From Bubalus kerabau (Eukaryota > Chordata > Mammalia > Artiodactyla > Bovidae), in assembly GCF_029407905.1 (NCBI RefSeq), contig NC_073624.1:114824001-114888000 (forward strand): a DNA stretch of 64,000 bases, written 5' to 3'. The notes beneath the pieces were generated by a model. It was not told where the DNA came from and did not search any database. It was given only the letters and a program-made list of their open reading frames with translations. Position numbers and translations under genes: made by a program. This document shows positions 44,314 to 57,200 of this stretch, piece after piece. The stretch's first letter is position 1; each line of letters starts with the position of its first letter.

Positions 44314-47300
44314 ATTTTTTATGTTTGAAACCTGACTTATACAAATTAAAGGGCAATACAATGTTTTAAAGTGTAACCTGATATGTCATGAATTTTTGTC
44401 TACGGCTATCCACACAGGTCAGTTTAATTTAACTCATATTAAATCATTTAATAAAGAAGATTTGGTACATCTGCTGATTTTCAAGTAATTTATCTTATCA
44501 AATATATACTTCTCAACTGAACATACTGAGGTCAAATGAAAAAGTTTCTCCCATTTCATTTTGTTTTTTTGTCCGATGGAAGTACTTTTACTTATAGGTT
44601 TTTAAGCTATGAATACCACAGATCATAGTTAAAATGATCTCATATCTTAATATATTGTTTTCCAAGCTAGGATTATAAAATTTTCTCTTTTTTCATATTT
44701 TTTTTCACTACTGAGTATTGAAAGTGGTAATTTTCTATTAATTTTAAGAAGGGAATTGAAAAAGATGGAGCAGTAGGTTCTTTTTAAAAATTAGACCATT
44801 TAAGGTAATAAAAGCTAAAGTTATGAAAGGATTGCTACAAAATATGTTTTCTAATATTAGGTATGACTGTATTTCATGTTAACTGGGATAGTGGCTTATC
44901 AGTGGGAAACACCTTACAGTATTTTAAGTCAAACTATTAGGGATAAGAACATTCTAAATATTTAAGAAAGTGGTCGATATTCAAATGTACAGCAGAAATA
45001 CAAAGTACATTTGCAATTGTTTTCTCCATACAGATATAAAGCTTAATAACTACCTATAAAAACAGAAATAAGTTACATCCTATCTTCAAAAAGAAAAAAA
45101 TTGTATGTGGATATCTGGTATCCAATTCAAAATTAGCTACTTAACTTTAATTTCTATTTGTCCTACTAATGACACAAACCAATTATAATATTGACACATA
45201 AGAAAAACATTTACACTATTTACTCTATATTATAGTTAATATAGAAAAGCATTCTTATATTTTCAGCATTTACTTAATTTCTGAAAGGCAGACTAGGTAA
45301 CGTTCATAAAAGTATTGTTTTTCATTGCAAATTAGACTTAATACATCTTAGGAAATATCTTTTTTACCTTACTATGGATGCTGTTTTAAAAAGTTATAAA
45401 GATTGAAAGCCCAAATACATCTCTAAGAAGAAATACTGAACAGAAAGCATGGTCTTTGCTATTTTGTTAAATCAGTATAGCACGTCAGCATTCCAATGGA
45501 TTTCAGAGTTTATCAGTCTGATTTCCTCACTACAGAAATTAGTGAAGACTTTGAATATTTATGGAGTTTTTTCCTGAATCATCTAATCAGAATTAGAACT
45601 CCAGTGATCACTGTCCTTTAAACATGACACACTCTCAATGTCCCCATTTTACTTCAGTTTTTTCATTCAAACTTTACATATGAGTATACTGAACAACTTC
45701 TAGAGACAAACTCAGCTTTAAAAATCATCAGGGTGGTTTATATTAATAATATAAATACATTGTATCAGTAATTTAATATAAATTTCCTAATACTTGTAGT
45801 TTATGCTTAATCTTCTGAAGTGTGAGCCTAAGTAAAAATAATGAAACCGTTAAGCAAACTACAAAGTAGATTTTTAGTTAGTGGTTCTTTAGAGATCAGA
45901 GCTCTATTTGTAGGAAAACATTTGTCTTCATTAAGCTATCTTTTTCTAGACATTCCAGAAGATGAACAGTTTCAAAATGGCAGGGGATCATGTGAATGGA
46001 CTAACTTAGCAATATTCCACTCCTCTGAGTCATAGTGCTAGAATCCTGCAGTGTGCCATTTATAAGATTTTATTAAATCTTTAGAGCATTCCAATATTTT
46101 ATCTTTTCCCTATTTGGTTAGAAACCTCATCTTATCTTACCTAAATAGATCCTTTAAAAGGGCAGCAATAACAAGCAGTGGCTGGAAGAATTAAAACTTG
46201 AAAGGGCAACATACAGATAAAACAACAGAATAATTTTTCTATCAAGAATAGCTTCCCTGTCTGGATTCCTGTAAACTATAGAAATGGAACAAAGATGCCT
46301 GTGAAATACAGTAATTATTGTGGCAGCCACAACTCTGTAGGACATGGATTCACAGAATTAAGGGAAGACTAAAACCTATTATTTCATCTAGGAACAGAAA
46401 ATTGTAAGAGGCACAAGCGTTACAAAAATCCTCATATCAGCAAGTTTCAAGCAATACAATAAGATAGGAAAGAAGGTAGAAGGTTGTGGCTAAGAGAACA
46501 ATTGAGCTACTGGAGTGAGGTGAAGGGATGAGCCAGAAAACAGGAAGGACAAGCTGGGAACTGCATTTGCCAGATCCTCAGTTCTGCCCCATAATCTAAT
46601 TCTTGGTTTGCAACTATTGCACATAATCAAATTTCCTAATCCCTCCATGCATTTATGAAGACTGTTAAATACCACGGTCTATTTTATTAGTGTTCTACTC
46701 TAACCAACGGAGCTAACTGGCCAAGTGCTCTAATGGGCTATTTTGAAGTAAAGAAAATTTTGTTTTCCAAACAACTTTTCCCCTATGTGTCTTTCATTTT
46801 TGTCTAAGAACCTTGCAGTTGTGCCTCTGCATTTCAAATACATGTTGGGCATTTTTTTTCTGCTATTTTTAATCTGCTGGGCATTCTGGACATTCCTGGT
46901 ATTTATAGTTGACTAATTTATTTCCTCATGTAATCTCACCAAAGTTGTGGCATGCAGCATATATTTTGAATCCTGATACCACCCACCTAGAAATTACTTA
47001 ACAGGTGCCATCCATATTAGTAACTTCATCTTTGGATGAGGTTAAATATAGTATTGAATAAGCTCCTACAAACTTAGCTGTGTTTCCCGCCCCCCGCAGG
47101 ATGAATTTAGTCTTAAGCTTATTAAAGAAAGATAGCAATAGATAACAGTTGAAACAATAAATATGAATTGGAACCTCTCAATAATCATGCTAATAAACTG
47201 CTGTAAAGACAAGTTCATATTGTCTTAAATATCTGCTCTTTAGTCAATAATATTTGAAAGAATTATTATTGAATTGTATGTTATAAAATACTATAATCAA

Positions 47301-47480
47301 TTTTTCTTTATAAGGTCATCATTACAGAATGACATGGAAAAGAGCACATTAAATATTATCATATAATCTGAAATCATTACATTTATTTGAATTTCTTTAA
47401 TTTCTATGTAATCCACTAACAAATACCTCTTCATGCGATCATATTCCCTTATGACATGACATAAAGGAAAATGTATTCCC
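44314..47480. other. repeat-poor NAV3 intron
   Basis: About 3.2 kb with no recent retroelement, no gene-like frame and no recognised old repeat. It is the longest such clean stretch in the middle of the window. Confidence 0.5.
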
Positions 47481-48770
47481 ATTGTTTTCCAACATTAAAT
47501 CTTTCACCCAGACTTCAAATTTCCTCCTTTCCACTTCCTTGAGGATCTGGCATTTCCCCGGAATCTCCCTCCCCTCTCCTTCCTGCTTCCTCCTTCTCTA
47601 CTTTCCCCTTGCAAAAATTCCCCTCACCCTGCCTTCCTCTCAAACCATGTTCTCCCTTCCACAGGAAAATCCTAGAAAAATATTAAACACTCAGTGGCTA
47701 TCTGCCCCTCTCAGCCACTCTTGAACACATGATCACTCTTACAGAAGATGTTTACTTAAAGGTCATTAATGCCTGTCTAATTACTAGAACTAATTTTTCA
47801 CCTTGGGTATACCTACCTATTTTTTATGTAGCCCTGGACAGTATCCATCACATTTCCCTCATTTTACTTTTCCCTGTCCCACTAGGCTAACCCAAGTATG
47901 CACTATAGCTTAAGCTACCATAGCTACCCTAATGATTAACAATCCACATATGTTGAGTGACCCTCTCAATGACGGGCTCACTTTCTCACCACTCTTTTCA
48001 CCCTTTTCTGACTCCTACACCTCTCCTCGTCACATACATGCTGGCGTACCCCAAGGTGAGAACCTCAGCTTTCTTCCTATCTGACTCACACAGATCTCCT
48101 AGAGATCTCACCCTTGTCCACTTCAATCAGTGCCTACACACTAGTACATTCTCACCAATGCCTTACTTCTGACCTTTTGGAAACACATGCCTAATTGCCT
48201 CCAATCACCTCCACTTCACGTTCCAATGGCTATGTCAAATTATATTAGTGAGAATCTGAATTTGTCATCTCCCCCCGTTCACCTTTTAACCTGTTTTGTC
48301 CCTCCATAATAACCATCTTATTTAATGGTAACTATTTACTCATTCAGGCCAAAAAATTGGGGAGTACTGCATAGTCCCTACATTTTTCATCTCCCACACC
48401 CAACTGAAAGTCAACACTTAAGGACTGTACAATTCTCAGAAAGCACCTGGGGTGATCTTTTTAAATATTTACATCAGATCATAACATGGTCCAGCTTTAA
48501 AAGTTTTCTAAAGGCTCCTCAATCAATAGAGTAACACAGTGGACCGTCCTTTGTTTCCACATAATTAGGCTTCCATCTTCCCCTCTGAACACCTCTCATT
48601 GTGCTCAAACCACATGGTCTTCTGTTTCTGGAACACACCAAGCTCACTCCCTCCACATTCCTTTTGTTCTTCCCTATGTAACACTGTTGTTATTACTTAT
48701 CTGAATATTTGTTTCTGATTCTCAAGTGTCCCCATACCTGGGCCTTATGAGCTCAGTTAATCTTACCCAA
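47481..48770 (+). repeat. L2 LINE, long ancient remnant
   Basis: Pyrimidine-rich plus strand following L2 order: CATGCTGGCGTACCCCAAGG (remnant of the RT VPQG motif) at 48036 on, GGGGTGATCTTTTTAAATAT at 48450 and ATCAGATCATAACATGGTCC at 48473. About 1.3 kb, no open frame left. Unlike the 3120-5687 copy it is not split. Confidence 0.7.
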
Positions 48771-48834
48771 ATATGAACATATTGCTGTTCATCGATTTCC
48801 TGTAGATTCATACTACAAGAAAACGTCTATTCTT

Positions 48835-48900
48835 TTTTTTTTTTTTTTTAGCGGATTCATTTTGATATTTGGCAAAACTAATACAGTTATGTGAAGTTTA
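48835..48900. mobile_element. tiny L1 insertion with inverted 3' fragment
   Basis: A run of 15 T followed by about 50 bp of L1 3' UTR in plus orientation (GCGGATTCATTTTGATATTT to AGTTATGTGAAGTTT). Exact 16-bp TSD GAAAACGTCTATTCTT at 48819-48834 and 48901-48916. The T run is the poly(A) tail of a minus-strand insertion, while the L1 piece points the opposite way. The minus-strand target CTTT/AAGAAT fits the L1 endonuclease preference. Confidence 0.9.
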
Positions 48901-48940
48901 GAAAACGTCTATTCTTAAAGGCTTAAAATAATCCAGGGAA

Positions 48941-49147
48941 GGTTTCCCTTGTGGCTCAGCTGGTAAAGAATCTGCCTGCAATGTGGGGGACCTAGATTAG
49001 ATCCCTGGGTTGGGAAGATCTCCTGGAGAGGGGAAAGGTTACCCACTCCAGTATTCTGGCCTAGAGAATGGACTGTATAGTCCATGGGGTTGCAAGGAGT
49101 CAGACATGACTGAGCAACTAACTGCTAAAAAAAAAAAAAAAAAAAAA
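48941..49147 (+). mobile_element. Bov-tA SINE with long A tail
   Basis: Head GGTTTCCCTTGTGGCTCAGC, tail with GGACTGTATAGTCCATGGGG, ending in an A run of about 22 at 49126-49147. It begins 25 bp after the mini-L1 TSD. Confidence 0.87.
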
Positions 49148-49262
49148 GTTATCAAGTTTAAAATTAAAAAAGAAAAATACCACTTTGTAACTAGAAATAG
49201 TAGCAGACCTAGTTTTACCTTACCTTTTGTTATCAAACGTGAATGCCAACCCAAAGGCCGTG

Positions 49263-49265
<3 letters not shown>

Positions 49266-49302
<37 letters not shown>
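49266..49302. repeat. (AT)n microsatellite
   Basis: About 18 AT units, probably polymorphic. Confidence 0.93.
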
Positions 49303-49304
<2 letters not shown>

Positions 49305-50270
49305 AATTGGACAAGTAGTTCTATGAGTAAGGACAGTGCTCACTGTTACTAATGCAGCATTGCTTGGCTGTTACACAAAAAAAGAAGCAGGCCACATCCT
49401 GTTTGGGATAGAAATATGAACTTTATAAACCTAGTCACGCTATCATAATTCTATTTCCTCTACTTTCTTATCTCGGCTAAAATCTAGAATTTTTATTCAT
49501 TAATAACATGCTACCAATGCCAATTTTTAAGAACAGAGGCAAAAATGATTCAACCAAAAAAGTGACACTTCTGTCACATGTATTCTTGTGAATCACCACA
49601 GGGAAGCCATGCCAATTTCAGGTTAAAAATTCAACCACAAAAAAAAAAAAAAAAAAAAATGAGGTTACAAGTCATTGTTACTCATATTTCAGTGTAATTC
49701 TGACTAAAACTTTTGGCTGGAAAAAAACACCTATTTTATAACATACGCATTTTTCAGGTTTTGATTTTTCTGTGTGTGTGTGTTTTTTTTTTCATCAGAA
49801 GCAGAAATATCAACATCACATTGTATACTAGATGTTATATGACATTTGAGGGCTAAAGGAGCAGGAAGTAATAAAATTAAGAGAACCTTATGAGATATTT
49901 TCATATTTGTAGAATCTTAGGCACAGATGTTTCAGATGAATATCCAAGGACTGCATCTCTGTCTATAGTTATGAGCTTTGGAGGTCCATTTATTATCTAT
50001 CATGAAGCAATAGCTTGGCTATTCATTGAACTGTTATCAGAATCAAGTTGGAATGACAGCGGTGAAGAGAAGAGTTTTAGTATCCAACATCTCTTGATGA
50101 TTGAAATAAGGAAAGTAAAAGCAAGAGTGTTGGGTTTGAGAAACATAATGTGATATTCAGGGACTATAGTGCTTTTATAAGAAACCTTACAAAGTTTTTA
50201 ACAGGTATTAATTAATGAATGTGCCCTTTATAAAGTTTGTAGCAGTACTATTCTGCATTTCCATATCAGT
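49303..50270. other. unassigned intronic sequence
   Basis: Contains a 21-A run at 49639-49659 and (TG)6 at 49772-49783. A short plus-strand frame at 49890-50153 has no motif. No gene. Confidence 0.5.
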
Positions 50271-50420
50271 TTAGGTAGTAAAGACTGTCCACAGTTATAT
50301 GTTATTGTCATATCATAATCAGGGTTCATTTTACAGATGAGAAAGCAGAGGGTCAGAGAAGTTACATGTCTTTGCCAACATCAAGGAGCTTTCACTGGAG
50401 CAGGGCCCAAAGGTATTATA
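50271..50420 (-). repeat. MIR SINE remnant
   Basis: TTTTACAGATGAGAAAGCAG and GGTCAGAGAAGTTACATG are the reverse MIR core. Confidence 0.72.
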
Positions 50421-51585
50421 ATCGCTTCCAGGAAAACTTCAGGAAACAACCATAATTAATTTTTATAGAGTCATCTTTGTGCCCAGAGTAATTAGATCAG
50501 GAACTTTCCCTAAAACTAAAGTGTTTTACAGAGAATCTTTCTTTATAGTGACTTTTTCTTCACAACAGCGACAGAGAGTTCACGACACTGTAATAGGTCC
50601 TTAGAGTGCTTAAACACACACACACACCAGACATGCTAGTTAATCACTCTTTAAAACTAAATTATTTTTTTATTATTTTGGATTTCAGTTTTCTGACATT
50701 ACCGATACCAGGTCAGCAGGTCAAAAAGTTTATCATTTCTTTTCATTCTTCGTATTGCTGTCAATTAAGAAATCATTATTTTTATTTTAAATGTCTATTC
50801 TATGCTAAAAAGAGTTTTGGAAAAACCTCATCTTCTGAATTTTGGCTGTCACTCCTAATTATATCTGCTGACATAACTTCAACTAAGGCATTTTGGCTTC
50901 AGGTTGTCCTATAAAATTAAGTTGTGGTTATTTAATTAATAAAGGGGTGGGCTTCTAATCTCAGCAGTTTATCAATCTATTGTTTTATTACAAAACTCTA
51001 CCCTTTACCAACTAGTAAAGATAAGAGAGGGCTGGGTGAGATACAGATCTCTAGATCGGCTACTTTCTGGAAAAAGCTATGAATCATATCCCCTAGTTAG
51101 TCCCTGCTCAGCAAAACCAGCAGCCTGCCTTTATAGAGTCATTTCCAAAAGTGCTGAAGAGTCCATATGTTTATACTGGACTTTGTTATGAGCAAAGAAA
51201 ATACTATTTATATATTTTTAAAATGCACATGACAACTTTTGTTCTTCAAATCAGTTGTTCAGACAAAGAGGCTCCCCTCAAAACTGGAAATGGGATTTCC
51301 TGCCACTAGTGAAATTATTCAGACACCAGAACACAAAAAAATTTCAAGGATCTGATAAAACACCTGGAGACTGTTTTTTCAAAAGTCATACATATTCAAA
51401 CATACTGATGCTATCACTTTTTCCTAAATTGCACCCAAAGAGATATACATACATGATAGAATACAATCAAATGGTTTCTTGAATAAGCAGGAACATATGC
51501 AAAAGAAATTTCTAGTCCATTTATAAATGCAGTTAACTCTGGAAGTGAAGACAGGCATTAAATTTAGAATAAACATGATTCTTAC
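50421..51585. other. NAV3 intronic sequence
   Basis: No repeat or gene recognised. Ends at the donor of the 53-bp exon. Confidence 0.5.
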
Positions 51586-51638
51586 CATCTGAGACTGACT
51601 CCTAGGACATCCATTGATATCTTCAACTTTTTCATTTG
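51586..51638 (-). CDS. NAV3: NAV3 exon, middle of the CH domain (53 bp)
   Basis: Small internal coding exon. The acceptor ends in GGCTTTAG and the donor is GTAAGAAT. Its first two bases complete the Ala codon begun in the previous exon, and the remaining 51 bases encode 17 residues starting NEKVEDINGCP and ending SQSQM. It ends on a codon boundary, so the next exon starts in phase 0. The sequence NEKVEDINGC is the conserved linker between CH helices of navigators; V and PRSQSQM match NAV3, whereas I remember NAV2 as NEKIEDINGCPKNRSQM. The exon is too short to stand out on length and is identified by splice sites, reading phase and family motif together. The downstream intron is 18346 bp and contains most of the BovB, Bov-A2 and L2 insertions of the centre of the window. 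Confidence 0.88.
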
Positions 51639-52301
51639 CTAAAGCCAAGAAATAAAATAAAGGAGAGAAAAAAAGAACGACATGCTTAAGCCATGAAGTG
51701 AAACACACACACAAGAGACTAAGAAAAAAAAAAGGAAAAAACAAAAAAAAAAACAAAAAAAACACAAGCAAAACGCTGCTGCTACATTCACTTTGTCTCC
51801 TAAGCTGTGTACAGGACACACTTGTTAGCAGCCGCCAAGTCCATATGCAGGAATCAGGCAAATTAAAAAAAAAAAAAAAAAAAAGTGACTGAGAAGGAAG
51901 TTGCCGCTAATTCCTCAGCTTGTGCCAAATGACTGCTGACATGAAACCTTTCACAATTGTCCCTGCTGGATCAGGATACAGTTTCAAGGAATCTCAGAGT
52001 GTATGAGTTGCTCCAGCTAACAAAAAGCACACATGGGAGACATATGGTTTAATGAAGCGTTCATTTCTGACAATTCAGTGTATGTAAAGATACAGCTCTA
52101 GCCATTTACAAGTATGGCCAAACTGCCTTTTTCAAACATCCTCACATAAACATTTTAATTAAATCACAGGGAGAGCTACATTAATCTCACAGACACATGG
52201 ACCAAGTTTCTAAGCATTCGACTTAAATTGTATTTTACCCAAAGTAGGTGGGGGCAGAGACTTTCAAGTTTTGTTTTGTTTTTCCAGAGGGTAGGTCTTA
52301 C
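51639..52301 (-). other. short 663-bp NAV3 intron with A-rich tract
   Basis: Between the 118-bp and 53-bp exons. It carries a long A-rich stretch at 51700-51770 and a 19-20 A run at 51866-51884. On the sense (minus) strand these are T-rich and lie upstream of the acceptor at 51639. Confidence 0.75.
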
Positions 52302-52419
52302 CAATGATCTGGATGATTTCTGCTAGCAGTACTCCATCTGCAATGTCTTGCTGCAAATCCTTGATCAGCCGCTTGTGGCCCGATTTTGCTAGGTAGTGGT
52401 TGGCCCAGTCTGTGTAAAT
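52302..52419 (-). CDS. NAV3: NAV3 exon, first half of the CH domain
   Basis: Internal coding exon of a neuron navigator gene, 118 bp. On the minus strand it follows a pyrimidine-rich tract ending in CAG and is followed by the donor GTAAGA. It starts in phase 0 with Ile-Tyr-Thr-Asp-Trp-Ala-Asn, encodes 39 residues and ends with one base of a split Ala codon. Visible motifs are YTDWANHYL (first CH helix) and a DLQQDIADGVLLAEIIQII-type helix, the typical CH core. Navigator proteins are large cytoskeleton-associated proteins with an N-terminal CH domain and a C-terminal AAA-type ATPase region, linked to microtubule plus ends and neurite growth (family knowledge). The IADGVLLAEIIQII wording fits NAV3 better than NAV2 as I recall them. 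The preceding exon is not in the window. The next exon joins in frame after a short 663-bp intron. Confidence 0.88.
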
Positions 52420-54605
52420 CTGTTGAACAGAGGGAGGGAAGAAGTGAGATGAGATGAGGGAAAAGAGACGCAATAAAAATGCTCAAGACAAATGTTGGAT
52501 ACAGAGGGATGTTATTCTAGATCACATTCCAGCTTAAGAAGTCATAGCTCAAAAGGAAATAGTTGTAAAATAACTTTTAAGTTACTCTTTTTCAAAACCA
52601 GGGACTAGTCACTTGTGACAGAGCAAAACTCCCTTCCTGGACGACTGCTGAGGAAGCTCCTGTTCGCAAATCAGTTTCAGTTTGTACTCTCTTGCCTCTG
52701 GTTCCATCATACTGAAAATAATCCTGTCTGTCCTTGTAAAAGGAAGCCACCTGGATTGACTTACACAGGAATCTCACTATAAAAACGTGTGTTTCTCTGA
52801 GCAGACTTTATTAAATCTGTCATGTGAGATACTACATGTGATAATATTTTGGCATCATTTTATGAAATAATTGCAGATGCCTAAGCTGTTTTATTTGAAT
52901 TGTCAAATCCCATTTCAGCTTCTTGTAATGTGTTTTTATAAGAGAATAGAGGAAGTTTAAATGCAGCTATTATATAGAAATTGTAATTAATATAGAATTG
53001 AGGTACAGATTATGAACTCTAAGCTTGGTTATCTATATAAAGAGAGGTGTCTCTCCAATAACAGATTATGATAGAGGAAAAAATTGAAACTGTTCAAAAA
53101 CTTCACAAAAATAATAAAATGTTACTAATCTTTCAAATGTTATAGGCACTTACTGATGTAATATAATCTAATTATAGGGATAAAACTTCAGTTTCATAAG
53201 AGGCTCACATGGACATATTAGTACACTTATAAGGCAGACCATAACATGATGTGATAGAAGAATGAAAACTTGAAATAAGAATAGAGGAGGACAAATAACC
53301 GAGAAATATAAAAGTGTGTTATAGAAGAAGCACTGGAAGTAGAACTGGAAACATAAAAGAACCTGAAGAGAGGAAGTGAAGGGAAGGGCTTTCCCCCAGA
53401 GGGTACAAGACACAGAGAGGCACAGGAGCAAAGGAATCAAGCGCACAGCTGAAAATCACGTAATTAAGGCAGGATGCCTGAAATTAGGACAAATCAGACT
53501 GGAAAGGTAAGTTGTGCCTTGTGGTCACGAGCACTGAGACCCAAGCAAACTGCAAAAAAAGAAAAAAAAAATTTCTAACAAAATTAATACACGTTTTTAT
53601 AAAAATAAAATAAAACAGAAGTGTAAAAACTGGACAAATAAAAGTTTTCCACAACTTGCAACCCCACCCACTTTTGAATAACTTGATATGAATAGTTCTA
53701 GAATTTTTTCTACACCCACACACTTCACCACATGACTTCATATTACACACCGTATACACACACTCATGACAGAATGCGTAACCAAATGTAGCTCAGTTTT
53801 ACCTACCACTCTGCATTTTCAGCTTTTCATGTAACAATATTTTAATAATACTTCTAAAACCTTTTTACAAAAATTTATCACTATTTTTGATGTTATGTTA
53901 TACATAGTATCAATCCCTCCTAACAAAAGATACTTATTGTGTTTAAAAATATTTCTATTGCTTCTAAATTTGTAAGAGACATCTTACAAATGTGTCTTGG
54001 CATATACCTATACTAGTATTTTTTACAGGACCAAAATCTAAAAATGGGGCTTCCAAGTGCTTTATAATGGATCCTAGGTATAAACATTTCAAAATATAAC
54101 ACAAAAGAAAATGTGTTTATTTTAGAAAATATAAGGTGGCATCTTAATGCATATGTACTGGTAGAATGTGTTCTGAAAGATATCAGTAATTTAAGGTATA
54201 TCCTACTGCGTAAGAAAAACATATATAATGGCAACACTACATCTTCTTTCTTCACATTCATTATCTTCTTTATACTAAAGATCATTAAAGTGTAAGAAAA
54301 ATCACTTGCACAACCGTCTCCTTAATTAGAAAACAAGCACAATTTCTAGATTGACATTTTTATTTGTTGATCATCTTCCTCAATTAAGATTTTATTCTAC
54401 TTGTGTTATGGCAAAATTTTAATTTTATAAGATTTACACTGTTCATAATCTTAAAAAATTGAGCGCTTTCCCTTCACCTACACATCAATCAAACAATAGC
54501 ATTAATCACCTGGTGTCTAGTAGAAACTTCAGTGTGAGCCAGACTTTATTTGTGCCTATGCCCGAGGCAGTGAGTTATTTATAAGGACCAGTTAACTGAC
54601 TCTAA
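52420..54605. other. unassigned intronic sequence
   Basis: No further exon found. Minus-strand frames at 52592-52777 and 53168-53759 carry no recognised motif. Confidence 0.5.
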
Positions 54606-54860
54606 AGGATCCACAATGATGAAGAATATGAGTTCTGGACTCAAGCAGATATAGCTTGGAGGCCCAGCAGACTATTTGCTTCCCCCTGGGACCTTGAACA
54701 AATTACTTATATTTTCTAAACCTGATTCCTTATCTGCAAAATAAGGATGATATAATACTTACAGTATTATGTCAGGACTAATAAGATTGAACTTGTAAAG
54801 GACCTGTCACAGAGTTGATCCTGAAAAAAAGGCCTATTATTATTATTTTATGGCATCTAA
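54606..54860 (+). repeat. MIR SINE remnant
   Basis: GAGTTCTGGACTCAAGCAGA, TGCAAAATAAGGATGATATA and CAGTATTATGTCAGGACTAA in MIR order. Confidence 0.75.
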
Positions 54861-55805
54861 ATGTTATTTGCTATGGTGGCTTTCCAACAAATATTTGTTG
54901 ACGTTATCATTGCTCAAAGGTTAAAAAATGTGGAAGTATTGGCAGTCGAAGACTGGAGAAACCGTATTCCTTGCTTTCTTACACTAGTCACATCTCTGAC
55001 TCCTGCTATCTAATTCACTGAGGCCACAGATCTGTCCCCCATCCAAACCCTGAGGAATGTGTCCAATTTTGAGGCTGCAATGTTCTCATCCAGACCTGCA
55101 GTGAATGCCTCCATCATTACACCACCGCCAACAAAGCTCATACTGCATGGATTATTTTTTATGAAGGCATTGAATTACAGAAATTATGCTTATTTAATAT
55201 TTATTCAAATATATATAAAATGGAATGCATTAAAAGTAAAAACAATAATACTTTTATTCTCCGAATGCATGCTAACAGTGCCTTATCCTCTATCCAAAGC
55301 CCTCTGGGACGTAGGTGAGAAAACAGATGGGAAGTCAGCTGGTTGGCTTCAAGACCTTGTTGAGAAAGCCTCTGACTGAGCTCAAGAAACATTTTTTCAC
55401 TTGGTCCAGGATTTCTTCTAGAGGAATCCCAAGCCCAAGTGCTTCAACTTGTCCAGCATCTCCAACATGTGAAACTTTGCTCAGACAATAACTCTGACTT
55501 AGCGGCAATCAGAAAAATATATTCAGACTAAATAAATGAACTTAAAAATTAGTTCCTGTGTATTTTACTTAGTCCTTCTAATAGACATGTGTAGAAGATA
55601 CTTGATTCAAATAAATCAGTGTTTTCCAAAGCATTATAATATAGATGATGAAATATAAAACAATTACCTAGAAACTTCTATACATTTTAAATATTAAATA
55701 TAAGCTTATAGTTTATCTTTAATAAATAAAAACTTAAATTTAAAAAAGTGGAAATGGGAAGTGTGTCTTTAAGAAGACAATCTTCAAGCAAAGGACACAT
55801 GGTAT
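54861..55805. other. unassigned intronic sequence
   Basis: A 106-codon plus-strand frame at 55059-55379 has no known motif and an AT-driven middle; I do not call it a gene. Confidence 0.45.
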
Positions 55806-55817
55806 ATAAATGTGTTT

Positions 55818-56090
55818 GCTGCTGCTGCTAAGTCACATCAGTCGTGTCCGACTCTGTGCGACCCCATAGACGGCAGCCCACCAGGCTCCCCCGTCCCTGG
55901 CATTCTCCAGGCAAGAACACTGGAGTGGGTTGCCATTTCCTTCTCCAATGCATGAAAGTGAAAAGTGAAAGTGAAGTCTCTCAGTCGTGTTGGACTCTTT
56001 GCGACCCCATGGACTGTAGCCCACCAGGCTCCTCCGTCCATGGGATTTTCCAGGCAAGAGTACTGGAGTGGGGTGCCATTGCCTTCTCTG
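55818..56090 (+). mobile_element. Bov-A2 SINE
   Basis: Dimer close to consensus. Perfect 12-bp TSD ATAAATGTGTTT at 55806-55817 and 56091-56102. Confidence 0.94.
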
Positions 56091-56102
56091 ATAAATGTGT
56101 TT

Positions 56103-56789
56103 AAAAATCATCAGTAAACTTACTGTAATAATCTGATGAGAGAAGATACTAACAACCTTGTCAACCATCATTAAAATCTGTTGTTCAAATAAATACAGAA
56201 TTTATTTGAACAGAATGGTGAAATCATGACCAGATTTTGGATCCGAGCTCCAAAGTTGCCCTTGGTTAATTTCCACTAAAATAATCACATTATTTAACCT
56301 TTTAACCTCAGTTGAATGAGTAAAATGTGTGGTAACATATTTTGTAGGATTATACTACAAATTAGAGGGTTAGTTTGTGTGTGTGTGAAGAAACCGATAT
56401 AATTGAAAATAACATCAAATTACTCATAAATCAATATTTTGTATTTTCTATAGCAGGATCACTGAGTATTTAAGTCATCAAGGTTCTGACCAAAACTTTA
56501 AATAGCATTTACCTTTAAGCATCTTAAGCCAACTTTCCTCAACCATTTTAACTGCAATGTTATGAATATAAATGTCATCTCATGTAGTAATTATATTTCA
56601 GTTAATTCAGAAGAATTAATGAGATTACAGTTACCAAAGTGCTACTTAGAAACTCTAGCACATTTGTATGTCTAATTATTCATTCACAGTAAGTTAAAAT
56701 AATAGAATTAAATGCACCATGGCATATTTTATACTTTGTATTTATCAGCATGTGTTTTAGGGCCTGTACGCAACAGCAGGTATTCTTTA
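56103..56789. other. unassigned intronic sequence
   Basis: AT-rich, nothing recognised. Confidence 0.5.
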
Positions 56790-57000
56790 AGGAACAATCT
56801 ACAGGGCTGAAATTTCTGCTCCACCATTTAATATCCATGTGGATACTGACTGAACATTTACTTTCTCTCAGTATCAGATTTTTCTCACCTATAAAATGGT
56901 AATAATAGTATTATCTACTAATGGAATTATTGTGAGGATTGAATAAATTTATACTCTTGGAACATGGCCTTTCACTTACTAAATATGTGTTAAAAGTCAT
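56790..57000 (+). repeat. MIR SINE remnant
   Basis: TTCTCACCTATAAAATGGTA, GAATTATTGTGAGGATTGAA in MIR order. Confidence 0.72.
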
Positions 57001-57200
57001 ATAGTGTGAGTAGTTCATGTTTCAATATAAAATACATTTATGTTAATTGTAATTAGTTTATTAACATAAATCATCAGTATCACTGTCAAATCCTTAAATA
57101 TTAGCTGTCTACCCAAATGTAGATGACCTAACTAATGAAGGAAAATTGCTGCAAGTTATAATAATCTCTTAAGTATTGATCCTATAATTTTTCTTTTATA

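Larger units (their letters stand above)
33240..51585 (-). other. NAV3 intron, 18.3 kb
   Basis: Intron between the 53-bp and 73-bp CH exons, bounded by a GT donor and AG acceptor on the minus strand. It holds the 36.6-39 kb BovB, a split LTR with BovB, four recent SINEs, an old L2 and several microsatellites, each listed separately. I see no additional exon with navigator-like sequence inside it. Confidence 0.8.

Noticed and set aside
49890..50153. 87-codon plus-strand open frame
   Set aside because: No motif, no supporting context; consistent with chance.
51586..52419. Assignment to NAV2 instead of NAV3
   Set aside because: The linker NEKVEDINGCPRSQSQM and the QQQHHQQQYY segment of the later exon fit NAV3 better as I recall both proteins; a sequence search would settle it.
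52592..52777. Possible upstream NAV3 exon on the minus strand
   Set aside because: The translation has no navigator similarity, and no acceptor-donor pair in the right phase was found around it.
55059..55379. 106-codon plus-strand open frame
   Set aside because: No recognised motif, AT-driven composition, opposite strand to NAV3, no splice or promoter context.
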